From contig CAJNDS010000387.1 in assembly GCA_905221605.1 (NCBI GenBank), forward strand, positions 89,038 through 153,037: a stretch of 64,000 nt of DNA. Reading direction: 5' to 3'. The translations under genes and the position numbers were made by a program. Below, piece after piece: positions 18,443-29,905 of the stretch. Numbering within the stretch: position 1 is the stretch's first letter; every line of letters starts with the position of its first letter. Source of the DNA: Symbiodinium natans. Its lineage: Eukaryota; Sar; Dinophyceae; Suessiales; Symbiodiniaceae. The notes under the pieces were generated by a model. The model did no database searches. It saw nothing but the letters and a program-made list of their open reading frames with translations, and was not told where the DNA came from.

Positions 18443-19671
18443 GGAGATTCTTAGGGTTTAGGGTTTAGGGTTTAGGGTTTAGGGTTTAGGGTTTAGGGTG
18501 TAGGGTTTAGGGTTTAGGGTTTAGGGTTTAGGGTTTGGGGCTATTCATACTTTCGAGCCAAACCTAGCGATACTTTTGGATGTTTTCAACCATTCAAGGG
18601 TGTAGGGTTGAGTCTTCCTCTTTTCCCCCAATAAACGCAGCATCCTCGAAGGAAACCCCCCTTCTCATGTTGTTTCATGCTGCTTGTTTTTTAGACATTG
18701 AACCCTGAACCTCAACCCCTGAACCCTAACCCCTAAATCCAAAACCCAAACCTGGTTTCAGAGTCCACCCACCCAGCCCTGAGCCCTTAAGCAAGCACAC
18801 CGGCGTCTCCCATCTCAAGCTGAACAAGGGATCCCATCACAGGTTCCTCCCCCCTGAGACTAGCGCTCTGCGCCTCTCTCACCCCCAGTCTCCCTCCACT
18901 GTGTGTCTGGAGGGTTTGGGGTTTGGGGTTTAGAGTTTAGGGTTACCCTAAACCTTTAGGGGGACACCTTTGCCCGAAGACCCGGCTCATCCAAGGACCG
19001 TGCTGACGTTGAACCGGACAAGGGAGCCCAGCGCACCCATCACTGCGGCCTGGCTGCGACCGTCTTCTCGGTAGGGCTTTTGTTTTTTTACTAGTTTTTG
19101 TGGGGTTTAGGTTTTTTGGGGTGATTTTTGAGGGTTTTTTTTAGAACAGTTTTTGTTGGGGCTTGGGTAGGGTTTTGAGGGTGCTGTTTTTAAGTTTTTT
19201 GGGGGTTTAGGTGTTGTTTTCTTCGCAGGTTAGGGGAAGAAGGGTTTAGGGCTTAGTTCCTATTCGGGAGTTAGGAAAAACACGGTTCCCTGTACAGTCC
19301 ACGACATAGATCCGGAAGCCCCTACTAGGCACGAGCAGGTCATTTTTAGATTGGGGCTTTCGGTTTTAGGCTTTGGGCTTTATTGGAAGGCCTTAATAGA
19401 CATTACAAACCCTAAACCTTAAAACACAAACCCTAAACCCCCAAGCTGTGGACATCCTGACCAAACCGTGAATATCCTGACTCCTGAACCTAAGCCCCCT
19501 GAACCCTGAAATCCCTCTAAACCCCCCTAACTTGGTTCTAGAAAGTGCACAGTTCCCCTCCTTCCCTACCTAAGAAACCAGGAAGAGAATTTCCCCCCCT
19601 AGTCCCCCCCTACCCCCCCTTCCCTACCTAAGAAACCAGTAAGAGAATTCCCCCCTAATCCGCCCTGGGAG

Positions 19672-19756
19672 CTCCCCAATGAGGTGGTCTTGCCACCGAA
19701 CCTCATCGGGGACTTGTCCTCGGAGGGCAACGTGATCATGGTGGTGACGGAGGCCT
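19672..19756 (+). CDS. candidate mini-exon
   Basis: Encodes LPNEVVLPPNLIGDLSSEGN then VIMVVTE. A GC donor may lie at 19754 or 19757, just before a long G run. Flanks are C-rich duplicated DNA. Phase is compatible with 18342 and 20311 if the 0-phase donors are used. Confidence 0.35.
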
Positions 19757-20310
19757 GCAATGGGGGGGGGGGGGGGGGGGGCCTCAGGAGCCAAAGGCTG
19801 TCGTCGCGTTAGGGCTCTGCTTTTTTCCGGTTTAGGGTTTAGGGTTTAGGGGCCTGAGGATTTCGGGTTGGTAGCATTTACTGCTTATCATTCTAAGTTT
19901 TAAAGTCTAGGCCCCTAGTAAGGGCCGAGCTGTTGGGCAGCACATGGGAACCCTAGAAGCCATGCACAAGGTAGAACCCTAGGATTTATCAGAGAGTCGA
20001 CCCCAAAAAAGCAAAAGCGTTGACCGCTTCACTGGTAGGTTTCCATCTTGGAGAGGTGGGGTCGTCACACAAGATAGGCCCCTCTTGTTTTTAGGGCAGA
20101 GGAGGGGGTCTCCCAGGAATCATGTTTTGCACAAAGTTCTATGCCAAGAAGGCCCCTGGAGATGGCTAACGCAGGGTTGTCCGAGCCCTCCGAACCCTAA
20201 GCCCCGAACCCCATGGGTTTAGGGTTTAGGGTTTAGGGTTTAGGGTTTAGGGTTTAGGGTTTAGGGTTTAGGGTTTAGGTTTAGGGTTTTAGGGTTTAGG
20301 GTTTGTTCAG

Positions 20311-20376
20311 GTCACGGACGAAGTGGCACAAACCCTGCCACAGCAGACTGCCTCGGGCGCGACGGCCCTGAGCTGA
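20311..20376 (+). CDS. candidate terminal mini-exon
   Basis: Follows a TTTAGGG array ending in GTTTGTTCAG. Encodes VTDEVAQTLPQQTASGATAL, one Ser, then TGA. Could close the chain 18342-19672-20311 (all phase 0). Inference only. Confidence 0.3.
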   Translation, partial: VTDEVAQTLPQQTASGATALS

Positions 20377-21523
20377 GACTGGCTGAGCGCTTTAAACCTC
20401 TAAGCCGGCTAGAGCCCCACCCAAACCCTAAAGCCCGAAGCCCTCAATCTCAGGCTCCTCTAGACCCTGCCCCACACCGACCACCCCCTGAACCCTAAGC
20501 CCTGGACCCCTAAAAACCCCTCTAAACCCCCCTAAACCCCAAGCCCCAAACCCTAAACCCCCCCAACCCTCCAAGCCCTAAACCCTCTAAACCCTCTAAA
20601 CCCCCCTAAACCCCCCTAAACCCCCCCAACCCTAAACCCCAACCCCTAAACCCCTCTGCCCCGCCTGTAGGTTTAGGGTTTAGGGTTTAGGGTTTAGGGT
20701 TTTGGGTTTAGGGTTTAGGGTTTAGGGTTTAGGGTTTGCCGTCAAATGGTTTTGAGCTGCCCAACCCCTACACCCTGAGCAGCTTTCATAGACGAAAAAC
20801 CGTAGGCCTCAAAGTTCCCAAGCGCTAAACTCTCAACCCTAAACCCTAAACCCTAAACCCTCGTTTTCAAGCGGGTTTAGAGGGCGAGGCCCTGAAAAGA
20901 AAGCATGTGCCCCATCTTCTTACACTTCCCAGGTCATGGTTAACTCACCCATCGTGGAGCTGTCCTTCGCACGAGAAGCAGCTCGTCTCTTGTGTCTAAA
21001 GGCTAAGCTGATGGGGAGTGACCCTAAAACCCTGAACCCCAAACCCTACGACCCTAGCCCTAAACCCTAAAACCCTGAACCCTACAAATCTTTGAGGCCC
21101 CGAAAGCACTCGTGTGCTTGTGGCTCTCCATGCCTCACCGCATTTTCCGGCTTCAGGGGGCCTAGGGCTCAGAGCCCCAACAAGCCCAAGCTAAGCGACC
21201 CAGAGCACCAGCCTTAACACCCATTTCAGATGAGTTTAGGTTCGGGGTTTAGGGCTTATGGTTTAGGGTTTAGGGTTTAGGGTTTAGGGTTTAGGGTGGC
21301 TTATGGTTTATAGCCCAGACCCCCGACATGCATCATGGCGGGGGTCATCCTCATGACCGGAACGGCAATGCTTTGGGGGCCGGGGGGTTTAAAGGGGTTT
21401 ATAAGTGAACCTAAACCTACCAAAAAGGGAATAAGGGTACTACTGGGCATCCTAGGGGGGTTAGAGGGGCTGGAGAGCCCGCTCCAGGACTAGGATGGTT
21501 CCGGGGTTTAGGGGCTAAGTTTG

Positions 21524-21621
21524 GGATGTTCCCCCTTATACTGGCTGTCCTTAATCTGGATTATAACGGGGGGTGCTGTAATCCCTATTCAGGACTGCTA
21601 CCAAGATAAGGGGGAACATCC
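21524..21621. mobile_element. TIR element, family D
   Basis: 98 bp with perfect 16-bp inverted ends GGATGTTCCCCCTTAT and ATAAGGGGGAACATCC. Relatives at 28211-28314, 38141-38239, a right half near 22369-22427 and a remnant near 46505-46552. Confidence 0.75.
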
Positions 21622-21818
21622 CACCTACCCAAGCAAAAGTCATGGAAAGATGGGTTTCGGCCTCGCTGACAGACCCAAGAACCAAAACCCAGAACCCTAC
21701 GCCGAATAGACGGATTATCCGAATCCCTAAACCCTAAACTTTCTAGTTTAGGGTTTAGGATTTAGGGTTTAGGGTAAGGCTTACTGCGTTTTATGGATCA
21801 TATGCGCAGCAAAGACAG

Positions 21819-21914
21819 GTCAGTGGAGAAGTCACCTTGCTGGACTTCTTCCGCCCCGACTCCATCAACTTCACAGTGACTCGAACTGTGTTCGCATTGG
21901 GCGGCCTACGCTGA
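21819..21914 (+). CDS. candidate terminal mini-exon
   Basis: After GCAAAGACAG the frame encodes VSGEVTLLDFFRPDSINFTV then TRTVFALGGLR and TGA. The mixed hydrophobic/charged pattern is protein-like; no family recognised. Confidence 0.35.
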   Translation, partial: VSGEVTLLDFFRPDSINFTVTRTVFALGGLR

Positions 21915-22368
21915 TCCTGTTTCGGCTATTTGCTTCAGAAACCCCCAGCGACATAAGCATATTCTTCCTTACACGCAAATCTAGGGAGGACTATGTTTTT
22001 TTGGGGGGAAGTAGTAGTTTTAGGGAAGTTCTGCTATCGGTTGTTCCTGTATAGTTTAGGTACCCAAACAGGCCAGAATTTCTGATCAAGCCCTAAGTAG
22101 CCCTAAACCCGAAACCCGAAACCCTAAACCCTAAACCGGCCGCTTGTAGGCACGGGACCATCCATCCAAGGGTGCTTTGCATGGGGTCGCAGCCACAGCT
22201 CCTTGAAGCCAAAGCCCAACCTCCCCCAAAGCCCTCCTTGCCAGAGCAAGGGCCAAATAATCCTTGAGTAGCCCTAAACCCTAAACCCTAAACCCTAAAC
22301 CCTAAACCCTAAACCCTAAACCCTAAACGGCCCTAACCCCTTCAGCCTTTGCTTGGGTCTCAGGATGC

Positions 22369-22427
22369 AGTTCGTTCGTACTATAATCCCGTTTAAGGAC
22401 CGTCAGTATAAGGGGGGGAACATCCCC
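22369..22427. mobile_element. TIR element family D, right-half remnant
   Basis: Shares the D-family phrase GTATAAGGGGG and ends GAACATCC. The left end is missing. Confidence 0.5.
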
Positions 22428-23344
22428 AAGAGACTCCCTAAAAGTGTTGGAATGACAGGTCCTGAGCCGGAAACCGATACCTGGGGAGAGGCTCACCTCC
22501 ACGCACAGCGGTTTAGGGTTTTCATTGCTTTTTGGGTTTCGGGTTTCGGGTTTCGGGTTTAGGGTTTAGGGTTTAGGGGCATGGGGGGGAAGAGTTAGGT
22601 ACCTGAATATCCCTTTGTGGTACCCTTCAAGGTTTCGGGTTTCACATGGGCCCAAGAAGCGGAAAGCACAGCCAAGAAAACGCAAGCCGCAAACCGCCCC
22701 AAAGAATATGGACTATCCTGATCCTCTTCGTTGGGGTTGGATCCCTTTCCTATCCAAAAACCACTTCCACATTTCCAAAAAAGAGGTACCGCAATAGAGG
22801 TCTCATTCCACCCCTCAACAGACGCTCTATTTTCGGATTTCCGCGACAAGTAGAAAGAAGCCTAATCCTTAAACCACAAGAGCCCAACAACGCTACACAG
22901 CTACACACGCCAAACCATACACACCCTAAACCCGAAACACCCTAAAACCATACAAACCCTAACCCCTGTATACTCTGTATACCCTAAACCCCTTTTTCAC
23001 ATTTGTAAGGTCTAGGGAATCGCACCCGCCCCAAGAAAAGAGAAAAGAGACATCCCAGTTTAGGGCCTCCCCCAAGAAAAAGCACCAAACACCCTAAACC
23101 CCAAATCCTGAAAACCTAAAACCCTAAAACCCTAAACCCTAAAACCCTAAAAGCCTAACACCCTAACACCCTAAAACCCTAAAAACCCTAGAAAACCCTA
23201 ACAACCCTAAAAACCGAAAAAAAACCAAAAAAGTCATCCTCTTGCTTGTCCGGAGGTGCGGCTTCTTCAATTCCACATCCGGCGCATGGTCGGGAGTCGG
23301 CACGGGGTGCTTCGGCTTGAACCCTGAACCTCCACAACCCCGGT

Positions 23345-23420
23345 AGGTGCTTGGGATGCTTTGTTAGGGTTTAGGGTTTAGGGTTTAGGGTTAGGCGCTT
23401 GGGATATTTTGTTAGGGTTT
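23345..23420. repeat. telomeric array between ~24-bp imperfect direct repeats
   Basis: AGGTGCTTGGGATGCTTTGT and AGGCGCTTGGGATATTTTGT each run into TTAGGGTTTA and bracket about four TTTAGGG units. Confidence 0.5.
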
Positions 23421-23820
23421 AAGGTTTAGGGTTTAGGGTTTGGGGTTTAGGGTTTAGGGTTTGGGGTTTGGGGTTTAGGGTTTAGGGTTCCCTTTGTTGG
23501 GTTTAAGAGGATCTTCATACTCAGGCTAGGGAGGCAGGGCACCTTGTATCCACCTATACATGCCACTCAACGGGTAATACAGGGCACCTAATGCCCTCAT
23601 TCCTTACTCAGAACCAGGTAACCAGTCACAGAAGCCTTGGATTGCCTCAGGATTTCCGATGTTGCAGAGGTCAATGGAATGACCATCGAGGCGGAAGGGG
23701 GCAATTGCCTCCCTAAAGACTTAGGCGGCGTTTTAGGTTCGCCCGTTCTAGCCTGATTCCTTTTTCTACGCCTCGGAAGGAGGGAAGAGAGGCACCTTAA
23801 ACCTCATGAAACTCCTCTTA

Positions 23821-23914
23821 GTAGCCCAGTGGACCTTGTTGTTATGGGTTCCCTGATCAAGCAACCAACCCAAAAAGGCTGCCCATACTCTGATATGGCA
23901 ACCGGGCTACCAAG
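23821..23914. mobile_element. TIR element A2 (no telomeric insert)
   Basis: Begins GTAGCCCAGT and ends ACCGGGCTACCAAG. The interior GGGTTCCCTGAT is uninterrupted, whereas copy A1 at 10372 has a TTTAGGG array exactly there. If used as an intron it is GT-AG, 94 bp. Confidence 0.65.
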
Positions 23915-24116
23915 AACTCATGAAGCAAAAAACAGACACTTTTGATTCAGGCTAGGGTTTAGGGTTTAGGGTTTAGGGTTTAGGGTTTAGGGTTTAGGGT
24001 TTAGGGTTTAGGGTTTAGGGTTTAGGGTTTAGGGTTGCTGGGCAAGCTTGTGGAGCTCTGCAACCTGAAATTGTTTCAGGCGGATAGCTTCTCCCCAGCC
24101 CCTCTCTAGTGCAATC

Positions 24117-24244
24117 CCCTACGCCGAATGTTAACCCCCCCCTTTATGGTTTAGGGTTTAGGGTTTAGGGTTTAGGGTTTAGGGTTTAGGGTTTAGGGTT
24201 TAGGGTTTAGGGTATATGCGCTAATGCCCTACGCCGAATGTTAA
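24117..24244. repeat. telomeric array between perfect 18-bp direct repeats
   Basis: CCCTACGCCGAATGTTAA occurs at 24117-24134 and 24227-24244. Between them are a C run, TTTATGG, about nine TTTAGGG units and TATATGCGCTAATG. The layout is that of an insertion with an 18-bp target duplication. Confidence 0.8.
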
Positions 24245-24667
24245 GGCCTCCGTATGCGCCCTAATTTTGAATACTTCCAGTATTCCATGATGGCTAGTTT
24301 TCTTGGGTGCAGCAGCAAGTGGCTTGCGGTGCTTACGGTGAGTTTAGGATTACAGCACAACCATAGTTCTCTGGTTCTCCTGTGCAAACACTTCGATGGC
24401 TTCAGCAATGCACAGTACTTGTCGGGTTTGAAAATGGCAGCTCTATCTTTCCTGGTATTGCTAAACCCTAAACCCTAAGCCCCAACCCTAAACCCTAAAC
24501 CCTAAACCCTAAACCCTCTAAGTTGGCGTGAAAGCAAACCATAGATCTTTGGCTCCGGCGCGTAAACCGTTCCGTGTTTTCGGGAGCTGCGTGCCTTGAG
24601 GGCTCTTAGGGTGTAGGGCTGGGGTGAAGACCCTGAAGCCTAAACCTTGAACCCTAAGCCCTAAGCC

Positions 24668-24810
24668 CTAAACCCTAAACCCTAAACCCTAAACCCTAAA
24701 CCCTAAACCCTAAACCCTAAACCCTAAACCCTAAACCCTAAACCCTAAACCCTAAACCCTAAACCCTAAACCCTAAACCCTAAACCCTAAACCCTAAACC
24801 CTAAACCCTA
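24668..24810. repeat. longest interstitial telomeric array (CCCTAAA, ~20 units)
   Basis: Essentially perfect heptamers for about 143 bp, preceded by degenerate units (CCCTAAG, CCTTGAA). The degenerate edge and perfect core suggest recent expansion. Confidence 0.9.
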
Positions 24811-25386
24811 CCCTGGGGAGGCTGCGTGGTGCCAGACATCTCACACCTCCATGTTCGCCATCTTGGAAACCGTTCCTTTCGACGTCTCTTGCTTAGGATT
24901 CTGGGTTGAGGGTCCTTTTCTAGAGGGGTCGGAATAGTAAAGGCTAGGATTCCTTTATGGGTCCCGAAAAAAGTATACTTAATAACCCCCCCATTCCTTT
25001 ATGGGTTCCTAAAGAAGTATACTTAAATAACCCCCCAAACCCTGTTCTAAGCGTCAAGGCCCCTATTGCGGGGCCCTGGTGGCATGCTGCGTCGTTTCCC
25101 CCTTTATTGGGGTTTGAGAGGCGCAGATATAGAAGAGAACTGCTTAATCCCCTCCACCTAATATTACACCCCCCCTACCCCCCAATACTAAATACCCCTC
25201 AGTAAAATTATATGATAGTATATTCGGGGTTTTCATATTAGGGGGTAAGGGGGGGTTCAATAGTAGTGGGAGGGGATGAGTAAGCCAGATTAGACAACTC
25301 AAGCCCTGAGCCCTCTCTCTTCGGGAAACCCCCCATACATGGTTCTTGGCAAAGGGAGTGCGAATCTTTTCGGTACTTTTTCGCAG

Positions 25387-25493
25387 GTTAGGGTTTAGGG
25401 TTTAGGGTTTAGGGTTTAGGGTTTAGGGTTTAGGGTTTAGGGTTTAGGGTTTAGGGTTTAGGGTTTAGGGTTTAGGGTTTAGGGTTTAGGGTT
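25387..25493. repeat. interstitial telomeric array (TTTAGGG, ~15 units)
   Basis: Perfect heptamer run in the plus orientation, opposite to the array at 24668-24810. Confidence 0.9.
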
Positions 25494-26040
25494 ACTCCTC
25501 GCAAGCCTGCATCACAAAGCAACAATTCCAGCGCGCGGCAACTTCACCATGAGGTCAGTTTCAAAATCTTCGGCGGGGGACTTCTTTATGTAGCTCTGCG
25601 CTCCGGAGCGGACATGTAGGGAATCCTTGGAGTTGGGTCGTTTCCACCCTACACACTCCTAAAAGTAAGCGCCCCAACAATGACCCGGGTTGCGGGGTTT
25701 AGACACGAAGACTACAAGGTTCAAATACTAGACTGAAAAGAGAGCTTAGGGTTTAGGCTTTGGGGTTTAGGGTTTAGGGTTTAGGGTTTCGGGACGCGGT
25801 TGCAAGAGTGGACGTTTAGGGGAGGGGCCCTGTTCGATGCCCTTCAGCCCATCGCGCGCCAAGGGCCTTTGGGAGACCGATGCGAGCAAGCTGCACTTTG
25901 GCCATGAGAGTACCCCTAAACCCTAAACCCTAAACCCGTTCCAGCGGTTCAGGGGTTGGGTTCCCCTCTAAACCCCCCGAGAAAACTTCACCATCAAACA
26001 CAGCGAGAGAGAGAGAGGGAGGGAGGGAGAGAGAGAGAGG

Positions 26041-26085
<45 letters not shown>

Positions 26086-26846
26086 CACCTAAAACCCCTA
26101 GGGTTCCCGATCCAAAGGATTCTGGGCTGCCATGTGCTGAGTTCACATGCCAGGGCTTGGAGTACCCCAAAGCTTCCACCACCCCCCCCCCCAAAGATAT
26201 GACAAACATTTGTGTGAATTTATTTCATAGTATAGTATTTCGTTTTACACACAACAAGGTACACGTGTAGGCTTTCCGAGTCAGGCTTTGCGAGTGAAGT
26301 GATGTTTCTCAGTTTCGTGGCTGTCGTGCCTTTCTGTCGTAGCGGGATGTTGACACCATGGAACGAGCGTCTGGAGGCAACCTGCTGAGCTCAAGGGTTT
26401 AGGGTTTAGGGTTTAGGGTTTAGGGTTTCAAGACTCAGCCAGGTAAGCCATTTTGAGGCATTCTGGGTTCAGCCACATTGCGGTGAAGGGCACCCTCGGC
26501 CCGAAACCCTAAACCCCGCAACCCTTTTCGCCGCCTCGAGAATCTACATCCGAAGATGTTTGTCGCAGGGCCAACCTATTTTTCTTAATGACCCCTACCG
26601 CTCTCCTAGCAAGATCACACCTGGGTCTCGGACGTACACGAGGCTCTGGGGTCTCTACTTGGAGGATCGGGGCACTTAGTAAGTAAGGAAATAAGGGTTA
26701 TAGGTAGTCGTCAGTATAGTTGCCTTACTACTTACAACCCCACTTACTAAGTCTCGGGCTCTTGTCCTAAGCCTGCGGCTTTTGAGGGTTTAATTAGGAT
26801 TCACAAGCCCCGAGCCGGAAGCCCCCGAAGCATTTGGGACATGAAG

Positions 26847-26948
26847 GAATGCGAGTGGTTACATGGTGGTGCTCGGCATCGTGATGGCGATCCTTTGCCT
26901 TGGCACCATTGCGGCGTGGCAAGGAAGACATGTCTCAGTGCCTTGCGG
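26847..26948 (+). CDS. candidate mini-exon encoding a membrane segment
   Basis: From an AAG acceptor at 26845-26846 the frame encodes NASGYMVVLGIVMAILCLGT then IAAWQGRHVSVPCG. This is a clear hydrophobic helix of about 18 residues. A GT donor (GTGTAGGG) follows at 26949, where telomere-like repeats begin. Confidence 0.35.
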
Positions 26949-27349
26949 GTGTAGGGTTTGCAGTTTAGGGTTTGTAGCTTGGGGTTTACCGTTTAGGGCT
27001 TGTAGCTTCGGGTTTATAGTGTAGGGTTTACCGTTTAGGGTTTATAGCTGAGGGTGTATCGTGTAGCGTGTACAGTTTAGGGTTCAGGTTGACTTCGGGG
27101 CTTTCCTTGAGTCATGACACAGTGATCCTCGCGAGCAAGGAAGAGACTATGCAATTGCTCCTACTTGGTTGTTCCGTGCACTCGGGTTCGCAGTCAGACT
27201 TCTCTTGCGGGCGTTATCCTTCCGGCAGTACTTCGGACAAACGTGCTGGCGTCAAAGGCCCACGACGCCCTCACCGAAGACCTCACGCTAGCCTAGCATG
27301 TTACACCCTCAAGGGGGGGGGCACTTAAGGGGTCTTCAGGATCCAGATT

Positions 27350-27456
27350 CTGGGTGGTTGTTAAAATTATGATCCGTTTTGGGGTACCCGAAATATATCA
27401 GGTGCCATATTCTAACAGGGATCCAAAAACGGACCATAATTTTGACAGCCACTCAG
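27350..27456. mobile_element. TIR element, family G
   Basis: Inverted ends of about 33 bp with a few mismatches: the left contains GTTAAAATTATGATCCGTTT, the right contains AAAAACGGACCATAATTTTG. 107 bp; a single copy in the window. Confidence 0.65.
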
Positions 27457-27686
27457 ATGAGGTACCCTGAACCCTGACTCGAAGCCCTCCAACGCCCCGA
27501 CCGCACTCCCCACAGTGCCTCGCGCGGCCTCCGAAGCCTAAACCCTAAACCCTCAGCCCTCAACCCTAGGGTTTAGGGTTTAGGGTATAGGGTTTAGGGG
27601 TTTAGGGGTTTAGGGTTTAGGGTTTAGGGTTTAGGGTTTAGGGTTTAGGGTTTAGGGCAACCCTCAACCCTAAACCCCCCTTCCAG

Positions 27687-27768
27687 ATCGTGTGCTTCCT
27701 CCTGGGCCGTCGCCTGCGGCCGCCCAGCCGCGGGACGGCCAAGCTCCTGCACCCGGGCCTAAGAGGAG
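27687..27768 (+). CDS. candidate mini-exon
   Basis: Strong acceptor CCCCCCTTCCAG, then two open frames (IVCFLLGRRLRPPSRGTAKL, or a Pro/Ala-rich one). GC-rich against AT/GGG-rich surroundings; runs into TTTAGGG variants. Confidence 0.25.
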
Positions 27769-28210
27769 TTTAGGGTTTCGGGTTTGGGGTTTAGGGTTTA
27801 GGGTTAGGGTTTGGGGTTTGGGGTTTGGGGTTTGGGGTTTGGGGTTTGGGGTTTGGGGTTTGGGGTTTAGGAGGAGATTGGCAGCTTACTCTGTCATTTT
27901 GGGATTTCGGCTTTCAGGGGTTTGGAGGTTTAGGGGTTAGGGGTTTAAGACTTACGGTTTAGCGTAATATTATTCTACTGCTCTTTTTTGCTTAAAGGTT
28001 GAAAGGGTTGCGGGCGCAATTTACGTAGGGGTTGCAGGTGTGAGGCGTTGCTGGCAAAAGGCTCTACAGGGGCATGGAACTCCTACTTCTGAATGTCCAC
28101 GAAGGGTTTAGGGTTTAGGGTTTAGGGTTTAGGGTTTAGGGTTTAGGGGAAGCTTCGCGCGGGCCTAAACTGAATCCGTTCTCTTGCAATCACGTCCACA
28201 CCCAAAGCTT

Positions 28211-28314
28211 GGGATGTTTCCCCTCATGCTAACAGCCCTAAACAGGGATTCGAGTACCCCTTAGTATAATCTCTGTTTAAGGACTGTTAGAATTAAAATT
28301 AGGGGGAACATCCC
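28211..28314. mobile_element. TIR element, family D
   Basis: Begins GGGATGTTTCCCC and ends AGGGGGAACATCCC. The interior shares GGATTCGAGTA/GGACTGTTAG phrases with the other D copies. Confidence 0.65.
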
Positions 28315-28645
28315 AACCTGAAGCACTTCTCTCCTCTGGACTCTCGCGGCGAAAAACTTCCAGTCCTTGAACTCTAAGCCCCTCACCCGGCCAAAAGTCC
28401 AGGCACTGAGCCCAGGGGTTTAGGGTTTGAGGGTTTGTGGGTTGTAGAGTTTAGGGTTTAGGGCTTAGGGCTTAGGGCTTAGGGCAATCCCTACCCGATA
28501 AACCCTAAACCCGAAAAGCCTAAACCCAAAACCTAAACCCTAAACCCTAAACTGAGGTACAGGCATGGCAAGTCGAAGCCCATGTCGCAACTCGCCGGCA
28601 CGGCTTCCGAAACATGAGTTTGCTCCAGGCCCTGCCCAGCCCGTG

Positions 28646-28729
28646 GGAGGATCCGAAAAGTAGAGCCCTCAAAGAGTACCAAGTACTAGCCTGGGAGCCC
28701 TTAAGGGGATCTACTTTTCGGATCCTTCC
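28646..28729. mobile_element. TIR element, family F
   Basis: Ends GGAGGATCCGAAAAGTAGA and TCTACTTTTCGGATCCTTCC are inverted repeats with one mismatch. 84 bp. A related copy lies at 32547-32646. Confidence 0.7.
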
Positions 28730-28953
28730 AGGGGTCTGGGTAGGCGGATGTGCGCTATGAAGACATACCGTGACATATACACGCACACATATGCATATAC
28801 ATAAATGTACAAAACGCTCGCAGGGCTTGGGGTTAGGGGTCAGGAGAGCCCTTAAACACTAAGCCCCTTAAACCCCCCACCAACAAAACTGTGAAACCCA
28901 ACCCCCTCCCCTAAACTAAACCCCAAAAACCCCTGGAAACCTTAAACCCCCCA

Positions 28954-29063
28954 CTTAGAAGCTCTGTTGACTTAGTTAGTCTGCTTAGTGTCCCCTAGAA
29001 ACCCTATATTTTCCCCAGAACCCACCTTACTAACCCTACTTACTATGTTAACAGGGCTTCCAA
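28954..29063. mobile_element. TIR element, family C (opposite orientation)
   Basis: Begins CTTAGAAGCTCTGTTGACTT and ends GTTAACAGGGCTTCCAA. Reverse orientation relative to the other five C copies. Confidence 0.6.
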
Positions 29064-29183
29064 CTAAAGCCTCTTCAAAACATTATGAACTTAAAGGCGA
29101 GCCTTTTTCAGTCCGAAACCTTTGAGACTTGAGCCGTTATCTTAGGGCTTGAGGGGTCATCCTGGTAGGGTAGTTCATAACTT

Positions 29184-29296
29184 CTTGGAAGCCCTTTGGG
29201 CTTAGTAAGTAGGCTAGCAATTGTGGGTTATTCATGAGAATAATGACTTTGCTAGGGGATACTATGTAGGCTTACTGAGTCAAAAGAGCTTCTAAG
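29184..29296. mobile_element. TIR element, family C
   Basis: Begins CTTGGAAGCCCTTTGGGCTT, ends AAAAGAGCTTCTAAG; interior GGTTATTCATGAG and GGGGATACTATGTAGG. About 113 bp. Confidence 0.65.
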
Positions 29297-29841
29297 TTCG
29301 TCCTAAACCCTAATATTCTAGTTCAAGCTCCATTCTTGGGTTAAGGTTTAGGCTTTAGGAAGCAAGGACCCTCAAAAGCAGGGTTTAGGGTTGAAAGCGA
29401 CTTAGGCGCAGGTACTTCTCGTTGAGGGGCTCCCTCAACCTAAGCCACTGGACCCTAATCCCTCAACCCTGAACCCTCAGCTAGATGAGCATCAAGGTTG
29501 CCCATACTGGTAGATGCCTCGCCCCAGAAGAAGCGTAGAAGTAGAGACACACAGTAAAGTCCAAAGAAGCCAGGGGGGTTGGGGCGCCCCCCAAACCCTC
29601 CAAACCCTCCAAACCCCCAAACCAAACCACCCAAACCCTTCCAAACCCCCTAAACCCCCCCCTGCTTTGTACCGGCCACCCAGAGTCTTGAGAATGCTTC
29701 TGAGGTTCCAGTGCAGCAAAGTTGTCACCGACGGCACCACTGAGAGCGAAGACACGCCCAAAGATTCGAAGGGCAAGGCCGGTGTGCCCAAGATCCTTTC
29801 AGGTTTGGGGGTTTAGGGTTTAGGGCTTAGCATGTAGGGTA

Positions 29842-29905
29842 GCCCAGTGGTACCCTTCACCCCGTTTTTTGAGATATGGCTTCCCTTATCACGTAGCCAA
29901 CGGCC
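29842..29905. mobile_element. TIR element family A, truncated left half
   Basis: GGTAGCCCAGTGGTACCCTT then CCCTTATCACGTAGCCAAC matches the left two-thirds of copy A1 without its telomeric array; the right end is missing. Confidence 0.5.

Noticed and set aside
25640-25745. GGTTCAAATAC, a B-box-like sequence suggesting a tRNA or SINE
   Set aside because: No matching A box, cloverleaf or acceptor stem could be drawn.
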